A DNA stretch of 64,000 nucleotides from Sphingorhabdus lacus (GTDB taxonomy: Bacteria; Pseudomonadota; Alphaproteobacteria; Sphingomonadales; Sphingomonadaceae). Of this stretch, positions 28,690 to 37,991 are shown in pieces. Within the stretch, counting starts at the first letter, position 1; each line of letters starts with the position of its first letter. The notes beneath the pieces are model-generated. The model did not search any database. It was not told the DNA's origin and saw only the letters and a list, made by a program, of their open reading frames with translations. A program made the position numbers and the translations under genes. The stretch is taken from contig NZ_CP035733.1 in NCBI RefSeq assembly GCF_009768975.1, positions 1,426,001 through 1,490,000 of the forward strand, in the 5' to 3' direction.

Positions 28690-30836
28690 AGATAGATATA
28701 ACCGGCGGCTGGAGGCTAATATATAATGGCGTAAGTTTCCGTTTCCGGGAACGAAGAAACGACCACCTCGATTGGGTCAGCGATCAGACACGCGATCTTT
28801 TAACATTCACCGATTTGGAACTGCATGAGCACACCAGTAACGGAACCGTAATTCTGCAAGAACCCGGCTATTCGTATGACAGTCAAACCCACCTGGAAAT
28901 TGTAGGCGACCCGGATAGAAAAGACGGAAGCCATAAAGGTAAAAGTCTAAAGCTGCGCGCAGATACCGCCAACGGTATGACTGGCAAGGACCGCCTGGCC
29001 TACGTGAAGGCAGCCGTTGCTCAAGGTCTTCATATTTCAAGAAGCTTAGACGGGCTGCGTCAAGTCGCAATCGAAGTTGCTAACGAGAGAGGTGATAAGG
29101 TCGTGCCTGCACCAAAATCGGTCGGCAATTGGATGCTTAAATCCGGTCCTTCACCAAATGCGCGAAGGCTAAGCGCACTTCACGAACAGAAAGGAAATCG
29201 CGAAAGGCGTTATGGCCCGGAGATTTTGGAAATCATTGATAACGTGATCAAAGAGAAATTTTTGGTACTCGAACCAATCCCCAAAAGTGGCATTAGAACA
29301 TTCGTACTGCACGAAATTAGGCGTAGAAATGCATCACGTACATCGGACTTTTTACCCGAGGTGGGAGAAAAGGTCATCCGTAACCAGTTAGCGCTTCTAA
29401 CTAAATTTGAGATTCTGGCGGCCCAAAAGGGCCCAACAATTGCGTTTTCTAAAGAAGGCCATGCAGTTGAGATGCCAGAGCCAACGCGCCCTCTCGAAAG
29501 AGTTGAAATTGATCACACGGTTTTTGACATAATCGTAGTCGACCCGGTCAATTATTTACCCATTGGGCGACCAACCCTTGCAATGGCAATTGATCGCTGC
29601 ACGCGTATGCCTTTCGGAATTCATTTGTCATTCGATCCACCGAGCCTTCAGACCGTAATGGAGTGCTTAAAGAACGGGTTACTCGCGAAAAGCTACTTAG
29701 AACAGAAAAAGGCAGATACAGAAAATCCTTGGAATATCGATAATGACTGGCCAGTAGGTGGCATCCCACATTCGCTCGTCGTCGACTTAGCACGCGAAAA
29801 TGTTTCGACAGACTTACGTGATTTTGCTTTTCGTGTAGGCATAAACGAAGTGCATTTTATGCCCGGTCGATCACCCTGGTACAAAGGGGCCATCGAGAGG
29901 TTCATTGGTACCACAAACCGACAAGTGGCGCATACTTCGCCTGGAACCACATTCAGCAACACTTTAGAAAAAGCTGAGTATAACGCTGTTGGCCGTGCAG
30001 TTGTCACGCTTGACGAGTTGTATGAGGCCCTGCACAAATGGCTTGTTGATATTTATCAATATAACCCACATCGGGGAATAGGCAGAACACCGCGCGCTCT
30101 ATGGAATGACCTTACCCAAAAACACCGAATTAGAATTGTCACTGACAGGCGAGAGATAGATTCGGTAATTGGGCGATCAGAGCGGTCTTCGATGCGCCGA
30201 ACCGGCATTAAGCTGCTGCACCTGACCTATCAAAGCGCTGAATATGGCAACTTTCGCGATTCTCCCGAATGCAAAAAATTGCGGGGTTCGGACGGAAAAG
30301 TTAAATTTCTGTACGATCCAGCAGACCTTAAAGAAGTTCGGATCGTTAAAAAAAATGGAGATATCTTAACGGTACCAATATCCCGAAAATGGGAACAATA
30401 CGCAAAAAACGTCTCAATATGGCAGCACAAATGCATCATTAAATATCTGAATGCAGAGAATAGAGCGGCTCTGGAAGCCCACGATCTTATCAAAGCAAAA
30501 GTTGAATTATATGACATTATGCGGAAATTCAGGCCCAAAAGTTCAAAACGTCGGGGGCAATCAAACAATGCAAAATCCGAACGGTTCGTAGGCACAGGTC
30601 GACGGGCTTACTCCGGTGATTTTAAAGACATACATACAAATTTCACGCCAAGCGATCCTGTTTTCGCAGTCGTAGAACCGGATCAATGTCAACCTACGCC
30701 TTCACGACAAACCGTTAAGAAAAAGCAAGCAGGGAGGAATATCGTAGTTTTGCCAAGCAAATCTAAAGATTTATCTCCTAAATCCGTATCGCAAGAACGT
30801 GACCCATATGCAACGATCGGACCGAAGAATGGCTAA
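28686..30836 (+). CDS. tnsB: TnsB-like DDE transposase
   Basis: 716 residues. This rve-superfamily transposase makes the 3' end cuts and joins. N-terminal helix-turn-helix DNA-binding domains lie at about residues 95-260. The catalytic triad appears as VEIDHT (Asp276), LVVDLARE (Asp367) and GAIERFIG (Glu404), with 36 residues between the last two. The Mu-type C-terminal beta-barrel begins near NPHRGIGRTPRALW. The C-terminal ~100 residues are basic and probably contact TnsC. It appears intact. Confidence 0.92.
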   Translation: MKIDITGGWRLIYNGVSFRFRERRNDHLDWVSDQTRDLLTFTDLELHEHTSNGTVILQEPGYSYDSQTHLEIVGDPDRKDGSHKGKSLKLRADTANGMTGKDRLAYVKAAVAQGLHISRSLDGLRQVAIEVANERGDKVVPAPKSVGNWMLKSGPSPNARRLSALHEQKGNRERRYGPEILEIIDNVIKEKFLVLEPIPKSGIRTFVLHEIRRRNASRTSDFLPEVGEKVIRNQLALLTKFEILAAQKGPTIAFSKEGHAVEMPEPTRPLERVEIDHTVFDIIVVDPVNYLPIGRPTLAMAIDRCTRMPFGIHLSFDPPSLQTVMECLKNGLLAKSYLEQKKADTENPWNIDNDWPVGGIPHSLVVDLARENVSTDLRDFAFRVGINEVHFMPGRSPWYKGAIERFIGTTNRQVAHTSPGTTFSNTLEKAEYNAVGRAVVTLDELYEALHKWLVDIYQYNPHRGIGRTPRALWNDLTQKHRIRIVTDRREIDSVIGRSERSSMRRTGIKLLHLTYQSAEYGNFRDSPECKKLRGSDGKVKFLYDPADLKEVRIVKKNGDILTVPISRKWEQYAKNVSIWQHKCIIKYLNAENRAALEAHDLIKAKVELYDIMRKFRPKSSKRRGQSNNAKSERFVGTGRRAYSGDFKDIHTNFTPSDPVFAVVEPDQCQPTPSRQTVKKKQAGRNIVVLPSKSKDLSPKSVSQERDPYATIGPKNG

Positions 30837-31830
30837 ACATAGCACTATCAATTGGGATACGTTTCCGAAAGATAAGCGGCTTGAGAGGGTTGCTGATATT
30901 TTCGTGGATCGGACTTCAACTCAGAATATCGAGAAGCGGTTGGCCAAAATTCGATCAGATCGACTTATTGCCGCCGAACCGACATGCATGATCATTACCG
31001 GCGAAACCGGTGTCGGTAAGACGACATTCCTAAAGCGATATAGAGATATGCATGGCGCTGAATATCGCGACGAAAACAATAACATCGTTCGACCGGTGTT
31101 TTATTTGTCGCTGCAAGCACGCTCGACTCCCCTTACTACCGCACAGCAAATGGTTAGCCAGTTAGTTTCTCCTACAGTTGCAAAAGGGGGACTAAAAAAT
31201 CTCACAGATTTGGTGAAGCACCATTTACTGGCTCAGCGGGTGGAACTGGTCATCTGTGACGAATTTCAACATATCGTAAAGTCGGGTGGTTCGATCAGCA
31301 CATATCAAGCTGCTGAATGGGTGAAGGAGGTAGTGAAAGATACTCGTGTTCCATTCGTAATGGCTGGCATGCCTGGCCACGACGGGGTTGCTGCCATCAT
31401 CGACAATAACGATCAATTGAAGAGCCTCACGCCATTCCGAACAGCCATTACGCCGTTTGAATACGACTCTGTTGTACTTCGAGACGACTTTCGGCAATTT
31501 CTTGCAGAAGTTGATAACAAGCTTCCTTTTAACAGTTTTAGCTATCTCGGACAGCCCAGTCAGCGCACTGATCAAGACGTGATGATTAGTGGCATTTCGG
31601 ACGGAATATATAGCATTACCCATGGATATTTGCGACCGCTAAACCTGTTACTGCGCGAAGCTGCGGAGATAGCTATCGACAACGACCATTCAAGAATTGA
31701 AGTCACTGACTTGCGCGATGCAGTCGAAGAACTCGCTCTACTGTCTGACTGGTGCCAAGCGCCGAATCCCTTTAAACTAATGTCAAACATATATGATGAG
31801 AGCGATGAAGACGTCGCATCTGCCGCATGA
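30829..31830 (+). CDS. tnsC: TnsC-like AAA+ transposition regulator
   Basis: 333 residues from the ATG at 30829 (MAKHSTINWD), overlapping the tnsB stop by 8 bp; an ATG at 30799 would add 10 residues. Walker A is GETGVGKT (58-65) and Walker B is LVICDEFQH (Asp144, Glu145). This ATPase carries the target-site signal from TniQ/TnsD to the TnsAB transposase. The C-terminal part resembles TniB/TnsC proteins of Tn7-like and Tn5053-like elements. Confidence 0.9.
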   Translation: MAKHSTINWDTFPKDKRLERVADIFVDRTSTQNIEKRLAKIRSDRLIAAEPTCMIITGETGVGKTTFLKRYRDMHGAEYRDENNNIVRPVFYLSLQARSTPLTTAQQMVSQLVSPTVAKGGLKNLTDLVKHHLLAQRVELVICDEFQHIVKSGGSISTYQAAEWVKEVVKDTRVPFVMAGMPGHDGVAAIIDNNDQLKSLTPFRTAITPFEYDSVVLRDDFRQFLAEVDNKLPFNSFSYLGQPSQRTDQDVMISGISDGIYSITHGYLRPLNLLLREAAEIAIDNDHSRIEVTDLRDAVEELALLSDWCQAPNPFKLMSNIYDESDEDVASAA

Positions 31831-31839
31831 ATCTGCAAA

Positions 31840-33765
31840 ATGAATGTTGAATGCATATTACCGCTGACGACAGCTCCACATCCAGATGAGAACATAAACG
31901 GTTATTTAAGACGTCTTTGTGCTTTAAACGGCGTGCAAAATCTTGCCCTATTCCGCAAAGCACTAGGCGTCAGCAAGTTATCATCGACAACTTCAGATGT
32001 GCAATCGTGGACAAAACTTGCTGAAGCAGCGCTTCAGCCACTTTCTTTGCTGGCTGCGATGCAATGGCAAAAACGTGACGCAGGTGCCCTTCTAGGTTTA
32101 CTAAATTTTCGCGGCTTCGCGGTCCAAAAAAAGTATCTGAGAACAAGTCGGCTAAGAGTTTGCCCTCAATGCATTCGCATCAGCGAGATAATACGGGACA
32201 CGTGGTCGTTATTTCATGTCACAGCCTGCACCATTCACGCTACGGAACTGGTCGACTCATGCGATCAATGCTTTGTTGCTCCGGGCGAAGCTACTCCGCT
32301 AAAATATTCGTCCGCTACTCGCGCTTGGAACTGCCATTGCGGCCGTCATCTTGGCGAGATCGTAACGAGACCAGCGCGTCCGGAGGCGCTGCTAGTTTCC
32401 ACGGCGATAGAACAATCGTTAAAGCCCGACATCTCCGAAGGCAGTCCCTACCCTGCGTTAAACGAAGAGATTGCTTGCTTACCGCCTAACGACCTGCTGA
32501 CCTTCGTGGACATCATTGGGACTGCTGCAACCAGCAATTCGGATGAGGATATCCCCATCAATAGCAGGACAGCTTGCTATCAAAACGGCGTCATTGACCG
32601 CTCGGCCGATCTGCACACCTATAAACGGCGGGTACATGCCGCAGGCGAGATCATGACTAATTGGCCAGATAGTTATCAGAAGCTTCTCTCAGAAATTGCT
32701 TTTCGCAATCCCGCTCCACTACCGCAGCAGATAGATCGCCGAGCATTTGCAACAAAGATCGGAGCAATGGTACTGTTTCCACGCAAGTCGGTTAGCGGCG
32801 TACCGCTTAAAATACTCCAAAAACAGGTTGACGAATACTGTGCGTCAAAGCTGAACATCATTCGGCGCAAGAGAAATCTCGCGACACAAAACCCGTGTGC
32901 CTTACGGGTTCAACGCATAGCTAACATGTCCGCACTTGCTAGACAATTGGATCTCAATTCAACTGGCAGCGTATTTCAAAAGGCCTATCGGAGATCAATT
33001 GAAGAATTGTCCTCATCCGAGCAAGGCGTTGAAACCGATCAACTGGCCGCTGCCTTGCGGGCGTCAGTTGTTAAACAGCTTGAGCAATGTATGGATACTA
33101 TTTCAAGCACTGCAGCGGCTGTTATGCTGGAAGGAGGCGCCCTAAATCGCCAACTTTGCGGGTGGGATGACCCTGCCCTCCTTCAACCTATATCAGCATC
33201 AATGAATTATTTTAAAAAGCGCAAAGTTTCTTACAGGCTTTCAGATGTGCTATCTATCCGCGACCGGTTCATCGCGCTGGCTATACGTTCCGACGCTATC
33301 GCCAGCCTATGCGAAATTCCGCGAGCAGCACGGATGTTTCTTACTGAAAAGTATAACAAAACCGACCTCCTCGTCGACCTGCTAAAGAACAGGATTGCGT
33401 TGTACAAAGTTGGCCAGCCTGAGCATGTTTTTGATCTTTTCGTAGATGCGAAAGAAATGGAAACATACCTCACGCGCCGAGATCTAGCGCTTGTATTACA
33501 AAATGGAAAATTTCTTAAACTGAGTGATCTAAATCGCTTGTCGTTAAAGTTGATAGGCAATTTGCAACCTTTCACGCCAGCCGACATGAAACGACTTAGA
33601 TGTGCCGGCACTCTCCGGTTTCAAAAATCCGAGGTGTACGATGGTCAGAGATATCATTCTTCCTATGTTTATTCCGCCGGAGATTTTATAGAACACGTTC
33701 TGAAGCCTAATTTCGGCGAACAATCAGTTGCGCCAATAATAGGTCAGTTTGAAATTCAGGGATAA
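31840..33765 (+). CDS. tniQ: TniQ/TnsD-like target-selection protein
   Basis: 641 residues. The TniQ zinc region is clear: CPQC at 108-111, His133, CDQC at 141-144 and CHC at 165-167, preceded by PHPDENINGYLRRL. TnsD of Tn7 is about 500 residues and binds a fixed chromosomal site; CRISPR-linked TniQ proteins are shorter. The long C-terminus here (about 470 residues beyond the zinc region) therefore suggests sequence-specific targeting, with the rnhA 3' end as the candidate site. A fixed-site role is inferred. Confidence 0.88.
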   Translation: MNVECILPLTTAPHPDENINGYLRRLCALNGVQNLALFRKALGVSKLSSTTSDVQSWTKLAEAALQPLSLLAAMQWQKRDAGALLGLLNFRGFAVQKKYLRTSRLRVCPQCIRISEIIRDTWSLFHVTACTIHATELVDSCDQCFVAPGEATPLKYSSATRAWNCHCGRHLGEIVTRPARPEALLVSTAIEQSLKPDISEGSPYPALNEEIACLPPNDLLTFVDIIGTAATSNSDEDIPINSRTACYQNGVIDRSADLHTYKRRVHAAGEIMTNWPDSYQKLLSEIAFRNPAPLPQQIDRRAFATKIGAMVLFPRKSVSGVPLKILQKQVDEYCASKLNIIRRKRNLATQNPCALRVQRIANMSALARQLDLNSTGSVFQKAYRRSIEELSSSEQGVETDQLAAALRASVVKQLEQCMDTISSTAAAVMLEGGALNRQLCGWDDPALLQPISASMNYFKKRKVSYRLSDVLSIRDRFIALAIRSDAIASLCEIPRAARMFLTEKYNKTDLLVDLLKNRIALYKVGQPEHVFDLFVDAKEMETYLTRRDLALVLQNGKFLKLSDLNRLSLKLIGNLQPFTPADMKRLRCAGTLRFQKSEVYDGQRYHSSYVYSAGDFIEHVLKPNFGEQSVAPIIGQFEIQG

Positions 33766-33900
33766 AACCTGAACGTCGCGATCCCATTTAGCTTCTATGG
33801 ATAAGCAGTTCAACGGCTTCTCCACTCGTACCCTGAAAAACACGACCTTATCCTGCCGAAGCCATCCGACTCAGCGATTTTCAGACATTTGAGCTTTATG
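33766..33900. other. Remnant between tniQ and IS21
   Basis: 135 bp without a gene. The last 14 bases, read on the minus strand, are CATAAAGCTCAAATG. This resembles the GATAAAGCCAAACATATG repeat near the opposite end of the module and would be correctly inverted for a distal TnsB site. One short match is weak evidence. IS21 begins immediately after. Confidence 0.35.
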
Positions 33901-33930
33901 TGTTGATTACCGCTGAGAGTTGACCCGGGA
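33901..33930 (+). repeat. IS21 left inverted repeat
   Basis: 30 bp, beginning TGTTGATTACC and ending GACCCGGGA; identical to the reverse complement of 36371-36400. Confidence 0.95.
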
Positions 33931-34012
33931 GGGATATAAATTTCCGTCGAGAACTGACCCATGTTTGAACCACCTCTGGACGCAGGTTTGGAGGCAACAT
34001 GGAGTGATCTAC

Positions 34013-35527
34013 ATGGCATTATTGAGTGTAATCCGGCGCTGGCATTTTCGTGAAGGGATGGCGATCCGCGAGATTGAACGGCGTACAGGCTTGTCTCGGA
34101 ACACGATCCGCAAGTATTTGCGTGAGCACACGGTCGAGCCGAAGTTCAGGGTTCCTGACCGACCCAGCAAGCTGGACCCGTTTGCCGAGAAGCTGACCGG
34201 TTGGCTGCGGATAGACGCGACCAAGTCCCGCAAGCAGAAGCGGTCTGCCAAGCAGATGCATGCGGACCTGGTGTCCCTTGGCTTTGACGGTGGTTATGGC
34301 CGTGTCGCAGCGTTCGTGCGGGCATGGAAGACGGACAGGCAACGGGACGCCCAGGCCAGCGGACGCGGTACATTCGTGCCGCTGGTGTTTGCGCCAGGAG
34401 AGGCGTTCCAGTTCGACTGGAGCGAGGACTGGGCGATCATTGCGGGCAAGCAGACCAAGCTGCAGGTTGCGCATACCAAGTTGTCACACAGCCGGGCCTT
34501 CACCGTTCGGGCATACATGCTCCAGACCCACGAGATGCTGTTCGATGCGCTGACCCAAGCCTTCCGTGTACTGGGTGGTGTGCCCCAGCGCGGGATCTTC
34601 GATAACATGAAGACCGCAGTTGATCGGATCGGTTCGGGCAAAGCGCGGCAGATAAATGCGCGCTTCGCGGCGATGGCTAGTCATTACCTGTTCGAGCCGG
34701 AGTTTTGTAACCCTGCATCGGGTTGGGAGAAGGGGCAGGTTGAGAAGAACGTGCAGGATGCGCGCCGCCGCTTGTGGCAGCCGATGCCCAGCTTCCCCGA
34801 TCTCGAGACGCTCAATGCATGGCTTGAGGTGCAGTGCATAATGCAATGGAGCCATATCCAGCACGGCAGCTTGTTCGGCACTGTTGCCGATGCCCATGCC
34901 GAAGAGGTTACCAGTCTGATGCCGCTAGGCCGTCCCTTTGACGGCTTTGTCGAGCACACCAAGCGGGTATCTCCCACCTGCCTGGTGACGTTCGAACGCA
35001 ACCGCTACTCTGTGCCGGCATCCTTTGCCAACCGGCCTGTGTCCTTGCGGATTTACCCGGACCGGATCGTCATTGCCGCCGAGGGACGGGTCTTGTGCGA
35101 GCATGGCCGGATCATTGCGCGATCGCATCATCTGCCGGGGCGGATCGTCTATGACTGGCGGCACTATCTGGCAGTAATCCAGCGCAAGCCCGGTGCACTA
35201 CGCAACGGCGCGCCGTTCATCGAGATGCCCGATGCGTTCCGCCAGTTGCAAGGCCATCTTCTCAAGCGTGTCGGTGGTGACCGTGAGATGGTCGAGATAT
35301 TATCGCTGGTCCTCCAACATGACGAACAGGCGGTGTTGTGCGCCGTCGAGCTCGCGCTGAAGGGAGGCGTGCCGACCAAGACTCACGTTCTCAACATCCT
35401 GCACCGGCTGACCGACGGCAAGGCGCCGCCGGTTGCACCGATCGACGCGCCGCAGGCCCTGCGTCTTACACAGGAGCCGCGTGCCGATGTCGGCCGCTAC
35501 GATAACCTGCGGGAGCTGCGCGCATGA
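34013..35527 (+). CDS. istA: IS21 transposase IstA
   Basis: 504 residues from the ATG at 34013, with GGAG 8 bp upstream; the frame extends to 33920 but the extra part is not family-like. An N-terminal helix-turn-helix ([21 protein letters not shown]) is followed by the DDE core: FQFDWSED (first Asp), [10 protein letters not shown] (second Asp) and [11 protein letters not shown] (Glu). IstA cuts and joins element ends, working with the ATPase IstB. Its stop overlaps istB as ATGA. Confidence 0.95.
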   Translation: MALLSVIRRWHFREGMAIREIERRTGLSRNTIRKYLREHTVEPKFRVPDRPSKLDPFAEKLTGWLRIDATKSRKQKRSAKQMHADLVSLGFDGGYGRVAAFVRAWKTDRQRDAQASGRGTFVPLVFAPGEAFQFDWSEDWAIIAGKQTKLQVAHTKLSHSRAFTVRAYMLQTHEMLFDALTQAFRVLGGVPQRGIFDNMKTAVDRIGSGKARQINARFAAMASHYLFEPEFCNPASGWEKGQVEKNVQDARRRLWQPMPSFPDLETLNAWLEVQCIMQWSHIQHGSLFGTVADAHAEEVTSLMPLGRPFDGFVEHTKRVSPTCLVTFERNRYSVPASFANRPVSLRIYPDRIVIAAEGRVLCEHGRIIARSHHLPGRIVYDWRHYLAVIQRKPGALRNGAPFIEMPDAFRQLQGHLLKRVGGDREMVEILSLVLQHDEQAVLCAVELALKGGVPTKTHVLNILHRLTDGKAPPVAPIDAPQALRLTQEPRADVGRYDNLRELRA

Positions 35528-36315
35528 GCGGTCTTGGGCGTCATGATCCAGCAAGCGCTGCCGTCGAGGTCATGTTACGCGGCCTCAAGATGTATGGCAT
35601 GGCTCAGGCAGTCGGGGAGCTGATCGAACAGGGAGCGCCCGCGTTCAAGGCCGCCGTGCCGATCCTCTCCCAGCTGCTCAAGGCAGAGATGTCCGAACGC
35701 GAGGTCCGGTCTATCGCTTACCAGATCAAGGCGGCCCGGTTCCCGGCTTACAAGGATCTGGCGGGGTTCGACTTTGCATCCAGCGAGGTAAATGAGGCAT
35801 TGGTACGCCAACTCCATCGCGGCGAGTTTATCGATGGCGCGCATAATGTCGTGGCCTTGGGCGGCCCCGGCACGGGTAAAACGCACATCGCAACAGCTCT
35901 GGGCGTCCAGGCGGTCGAGCATCACCGCAAAAAAGTGCGGTTCTTCTCCACGGTCGATCTGGTCAACGCGCTTGAGCAGGAAAAAGCCATGAACAAGGCA
36001 GGCCAGCTTGCCGAACGCCTGCTGCGTCTCGACCTCGTCATCCTCGACGAGTTGGGCTACTTACCGTTCAGCCCGTCCGGCGGGGCGCTGCTGTTCCACC
36101 TGCTGAGCAAACTCTACGAACGCACCAGCGTCGTCATCACTACTAACCTCAGCTTCTCCGAATGGGCCGACGTGTTCGGCGACGCAAAAATGACCACCGC
36201 CCTCCTGGACCGGCTCACGCACCATTGCCACATCCTCGAGACCGGCAACGACAGCTTCCGGTTCCGTGCGAGCTCTGCCACCCCCAAAACACGAAAGGAA
36301 AAATTACCCGCTTGA
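35524..36315 (+). CDS. istB: IS21 transposition helper ATPase IstB
   Basis: 263 residues, a DnaC-like AAA+ ATPase. Walker [16 protein letters not shown] is near residues 114-128, and Walker B is [12 protein letters not shown]. It remodels target DNA and recruits IstA. The full length is preserved and the coupling to istA is intact, so the element may be active. Confidence 0.95.
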   Translation: MSGLGRHDPASAAVEVMLRGLKMYGMAQAVGELIEQGAPAFKAAVPILSQLLKAEMSEREVRSIAYQIKAARFPAYKDLAGFDFASSEVNEALVRQLHRGEFIDGAHNVVALGGPGTGKTHIATALGVQAVEHHRKKVRFFSTVDLVNALEQEKAMNKAGQLAERLLRLDLVILDELGYLPFSPSGGALLFHLLSKLYERTSVVITTNLSFSEWADVFGDAKMTTALLDRLTHHCHILETGNDSFRFRASSATPKTRKEKLPA

Positions 36316-36370
36316 CCCAAGCCCCGCATCGCGGGACATAACAACTACCCGGGTCACTTCTCGATGAAAA

Positions 36371-36400
36371 TCCCGGGTCAACTCTCAGCGGTAATCAACA
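36371..36400 (-). repeat. IS21 right inverted repeat
   Basis: 30 bp perfect inverted copy of the left end. The reductase pseudogene to its right now reads into it and stops inside the repeat. Confidence 0.95.
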
Positions 36401-37212
36401 CCTTGCCCGCTTTCAGATAGACGACCGAGAAGCTGCGCGTCGCCGGATCGCCGCGCAGCACCGCCTCGTCGTGCCCGGTCGAAAGCCCGGCGGTCTGGAG
36501 CTTGAGGTCATATTGGTTCGACCAGAACCAGGGGATCGCATGATAGGGCACCTCGTCGCCGCAGATGCCCTTGGCGACGACATTCGCCGGATCATTGGCA
36601 TTCTGCACCGATTCGAGCCGGATCTCGGCGCCTTCGGCAAAGTCGTTCGCATGCGCCGCGCAGTCGCCGATCGCATAGATGTCTGGCAGGCTCGTCTTGC
36701 AGAGGCGATCGACGCGCACGCCGTTGGCGCAGTCCGCACCGCCGCCGCCTCGAGACCGATATAGCCGCCGCCGATCACGACGATCTGCCCCGCGGTCTCC
36801 GACGCAGCTTTCATCGCATCTGCGTCGGCGCGGGTGCGCACCCCCTGCACGCCGGGCAAATCGCTGCCGGGAATCGGCAGCATGCGCGGATGTCCGCCGG
36901 TTGCCCATACGAGCTTGCCATAACCGATGGTCTCGCCGCTATCGGTAGTGACCGTGAGCGCCGCCGGATCGAGCGACACAACGCGTTTGCCAAGGCGCAT
37001 TGTCACAGCGCGCGCGTCCCAAAATTTGGCGGGACGAAGCAGTATCCGCTCGAATGGCTTGTCGCCTGCGAAATATTCCTTCGACATGGGTGGACGCTCA
37101 TAGGGCAGTTCGGGCTCTTCCCCGATGATCGCGATGCTGCCTAAAAACTTTGCGCGCGTAGCATAACCGCTACCTGCGCGCCGCCCACGATAAGCACGTC
37201 AAACTTCATCAT
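36401..37212 (-). pseudogene. Ferredoxin reductase (BphA4/ThcD-like FAD protein), decayed
   Basis: This is a broken NAD(P)/FAD reductase of the kind that feeds electrons to ferredoxins. The start reads MKFDVLIVGGAQVAVMLRA, then a frameshift near 37150-37180 leads to a stop. The next frame resumes with ERPPMSKEYFAGDKPFERILL and [18 protein letters not shown], and then jumps over about 100 residues into [19 protein letters not shown] in another frame. The C-terminus is cut at KAGKVL by the IS21 right end. It follows the molybdenum hydroxylase operon on the same strand, so it may once have been an electron partner. Confidence 0.88.
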
Positions 37213-37346
37213 CCCTCCGTTACGGCATCTTAAGCTTTTATGCGCGGTTTCCTGACACGCGCCGAGGCAGCGCACAAGAAACAATGGCTATTCGGCCTGA
37301 CGGAAGCAGGTAACGCGACTCGCTGCGCGCGAATTTTATCGCTGAT

Positions 37347-37991
37347 TCAGCTTCGAATTTTGCCATGCTGCACGGTCCCCGATTGCTCCGAGCGAAATGA
37401 CGGCGTGACCTTGGACGCGGCGAGGTCCATTCGGGTGTCGATATCATTCAGTTCATGCACAGGCACATCAACTCTGAGGCATTGCGCCCTTGCGCTGAGA
37501 TAGGATCCTACGCCGCGGTCGCCTTGCAGCAGCGGCAGCATTTCCGCGAACTGATCCACCGTCAAACAGACAGGAATGCCCGCCTTGCCGTCTGGATATT
37601 TCGCTGCGGACGGACAGCCAACGGTAGCCGCATCGGCGAGAAGGCGCAGTGTCGCGGATGTGACAAACGGCATATCACCAAGCATAAGTAGCAGTTTTTC
37701 GCAATTTATCTCCACGGCGTGCCGCATGGCGACCGCGATCGACCCCGACAGACCGAGCCGAGCCTCCGGATTGCCGAGGAGCTTGGCGATACCTTCTGCC
37801 TCGGCCTCTTTCGCAAATTTGGGGCAGGCATCGCCGACGACAATGACCAAGTTCCTCGTATCGAACTCGAGAGCCGCATCCACCGCATGGCGTCCCAAGC
37901 GCTTTGAAGAAAATTCGACGTCAAGCTTGGGCCCTTCAAAACGGCGGGCCATGCCGGCCGCCATGATGGCTATGCAAAGCCGGTCGCTCAC
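37347..37991 (-). CDS. MocA-like molybdenum-cofactor nucleotidyltransferase
   Basis: 214 residues of the MobA-like NTP-transferase fold: IMAAGMARRFEGPKLD at the N-terminus (nucleotide loop) and LLLMLGDMPFVT (metal-binding Asp). Such proteins convert the molybdenum cofactor to its CMP form (MCD), which xanthine-dehydrogenase-family enzymes use. Its ATG overlaps the XdhC-like gene's stop, and the Mo-hydroxylase lies upstream in the same operon, which supports MocA rather than a sugar nucleotidyltransferase. Confidence 0.8.
   Translation of the reverse strand: MSDRLCIAIMAAGMARRFEGPKLDVEFSSKRLGRHAVDAALEFDTRNLVIVVGDACPKFAKEAEAEGIAKLLGNPEARLGLSGSIAVAMRHAVEINCEKLLLMLGDMPFVTSATLRLLADAATVGCPSAAKYPDGKAGIPVCLTVDQFAEMLPLLQGDRGVGSYLSARAQCLRVDVPVHELNDIDTRMDLAASKVTPSFRSEQSGTVQHGKIRS

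Larger units (their letters stand above)
27795..33900 (+). mobile_element. Tn7-like transposition module (visible part)
   Basis: This is a co-oriented tnsA-tnsB-tnsC-tniQ set in DNA visibly richer in A+T than both sides. The outer end is placed at 27795, where the sequence begins TGTCGTTCG and continues CCCCAAAAGTCTTCC. Tn7's own end begins TGT and has AAAGTCTT at the same distance. Imperfect copies of that repeat recur before tnsA. The distal end is not identified; IS21 starts at 33901. The module shows no tnsE and no CRISPR components. How far the element extends is unknown. Confidence 0.8.
33901..36400 (+). mobile_element. IS21-family insertion sequence, complete
   Basis: This 2.5 kb element is bounded by perfect 30 bp inverted repeats starting TGTTGATTACCGCTGAGAG (33901-33930 and 36371-36400). 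A second inner pair, TCGAGAA(C/G)TGACCC, lies at 33947-33960 and 36351-36364; such multiple end repeats are typical of IS21. It encodes istA and istB, both intact. The flanks (left ...GCTTTATG, right CCTTGCCC...) show no direct repeat, and its right end truncates a reductase gene. Confidence 0.95.

Noticed and set aside
27795-33900. CRISPR-associated transposon
   Set aside because: No repeat-spacer array or Cas gene is present, and TniQ is long like fixed-site TnsD proteins.
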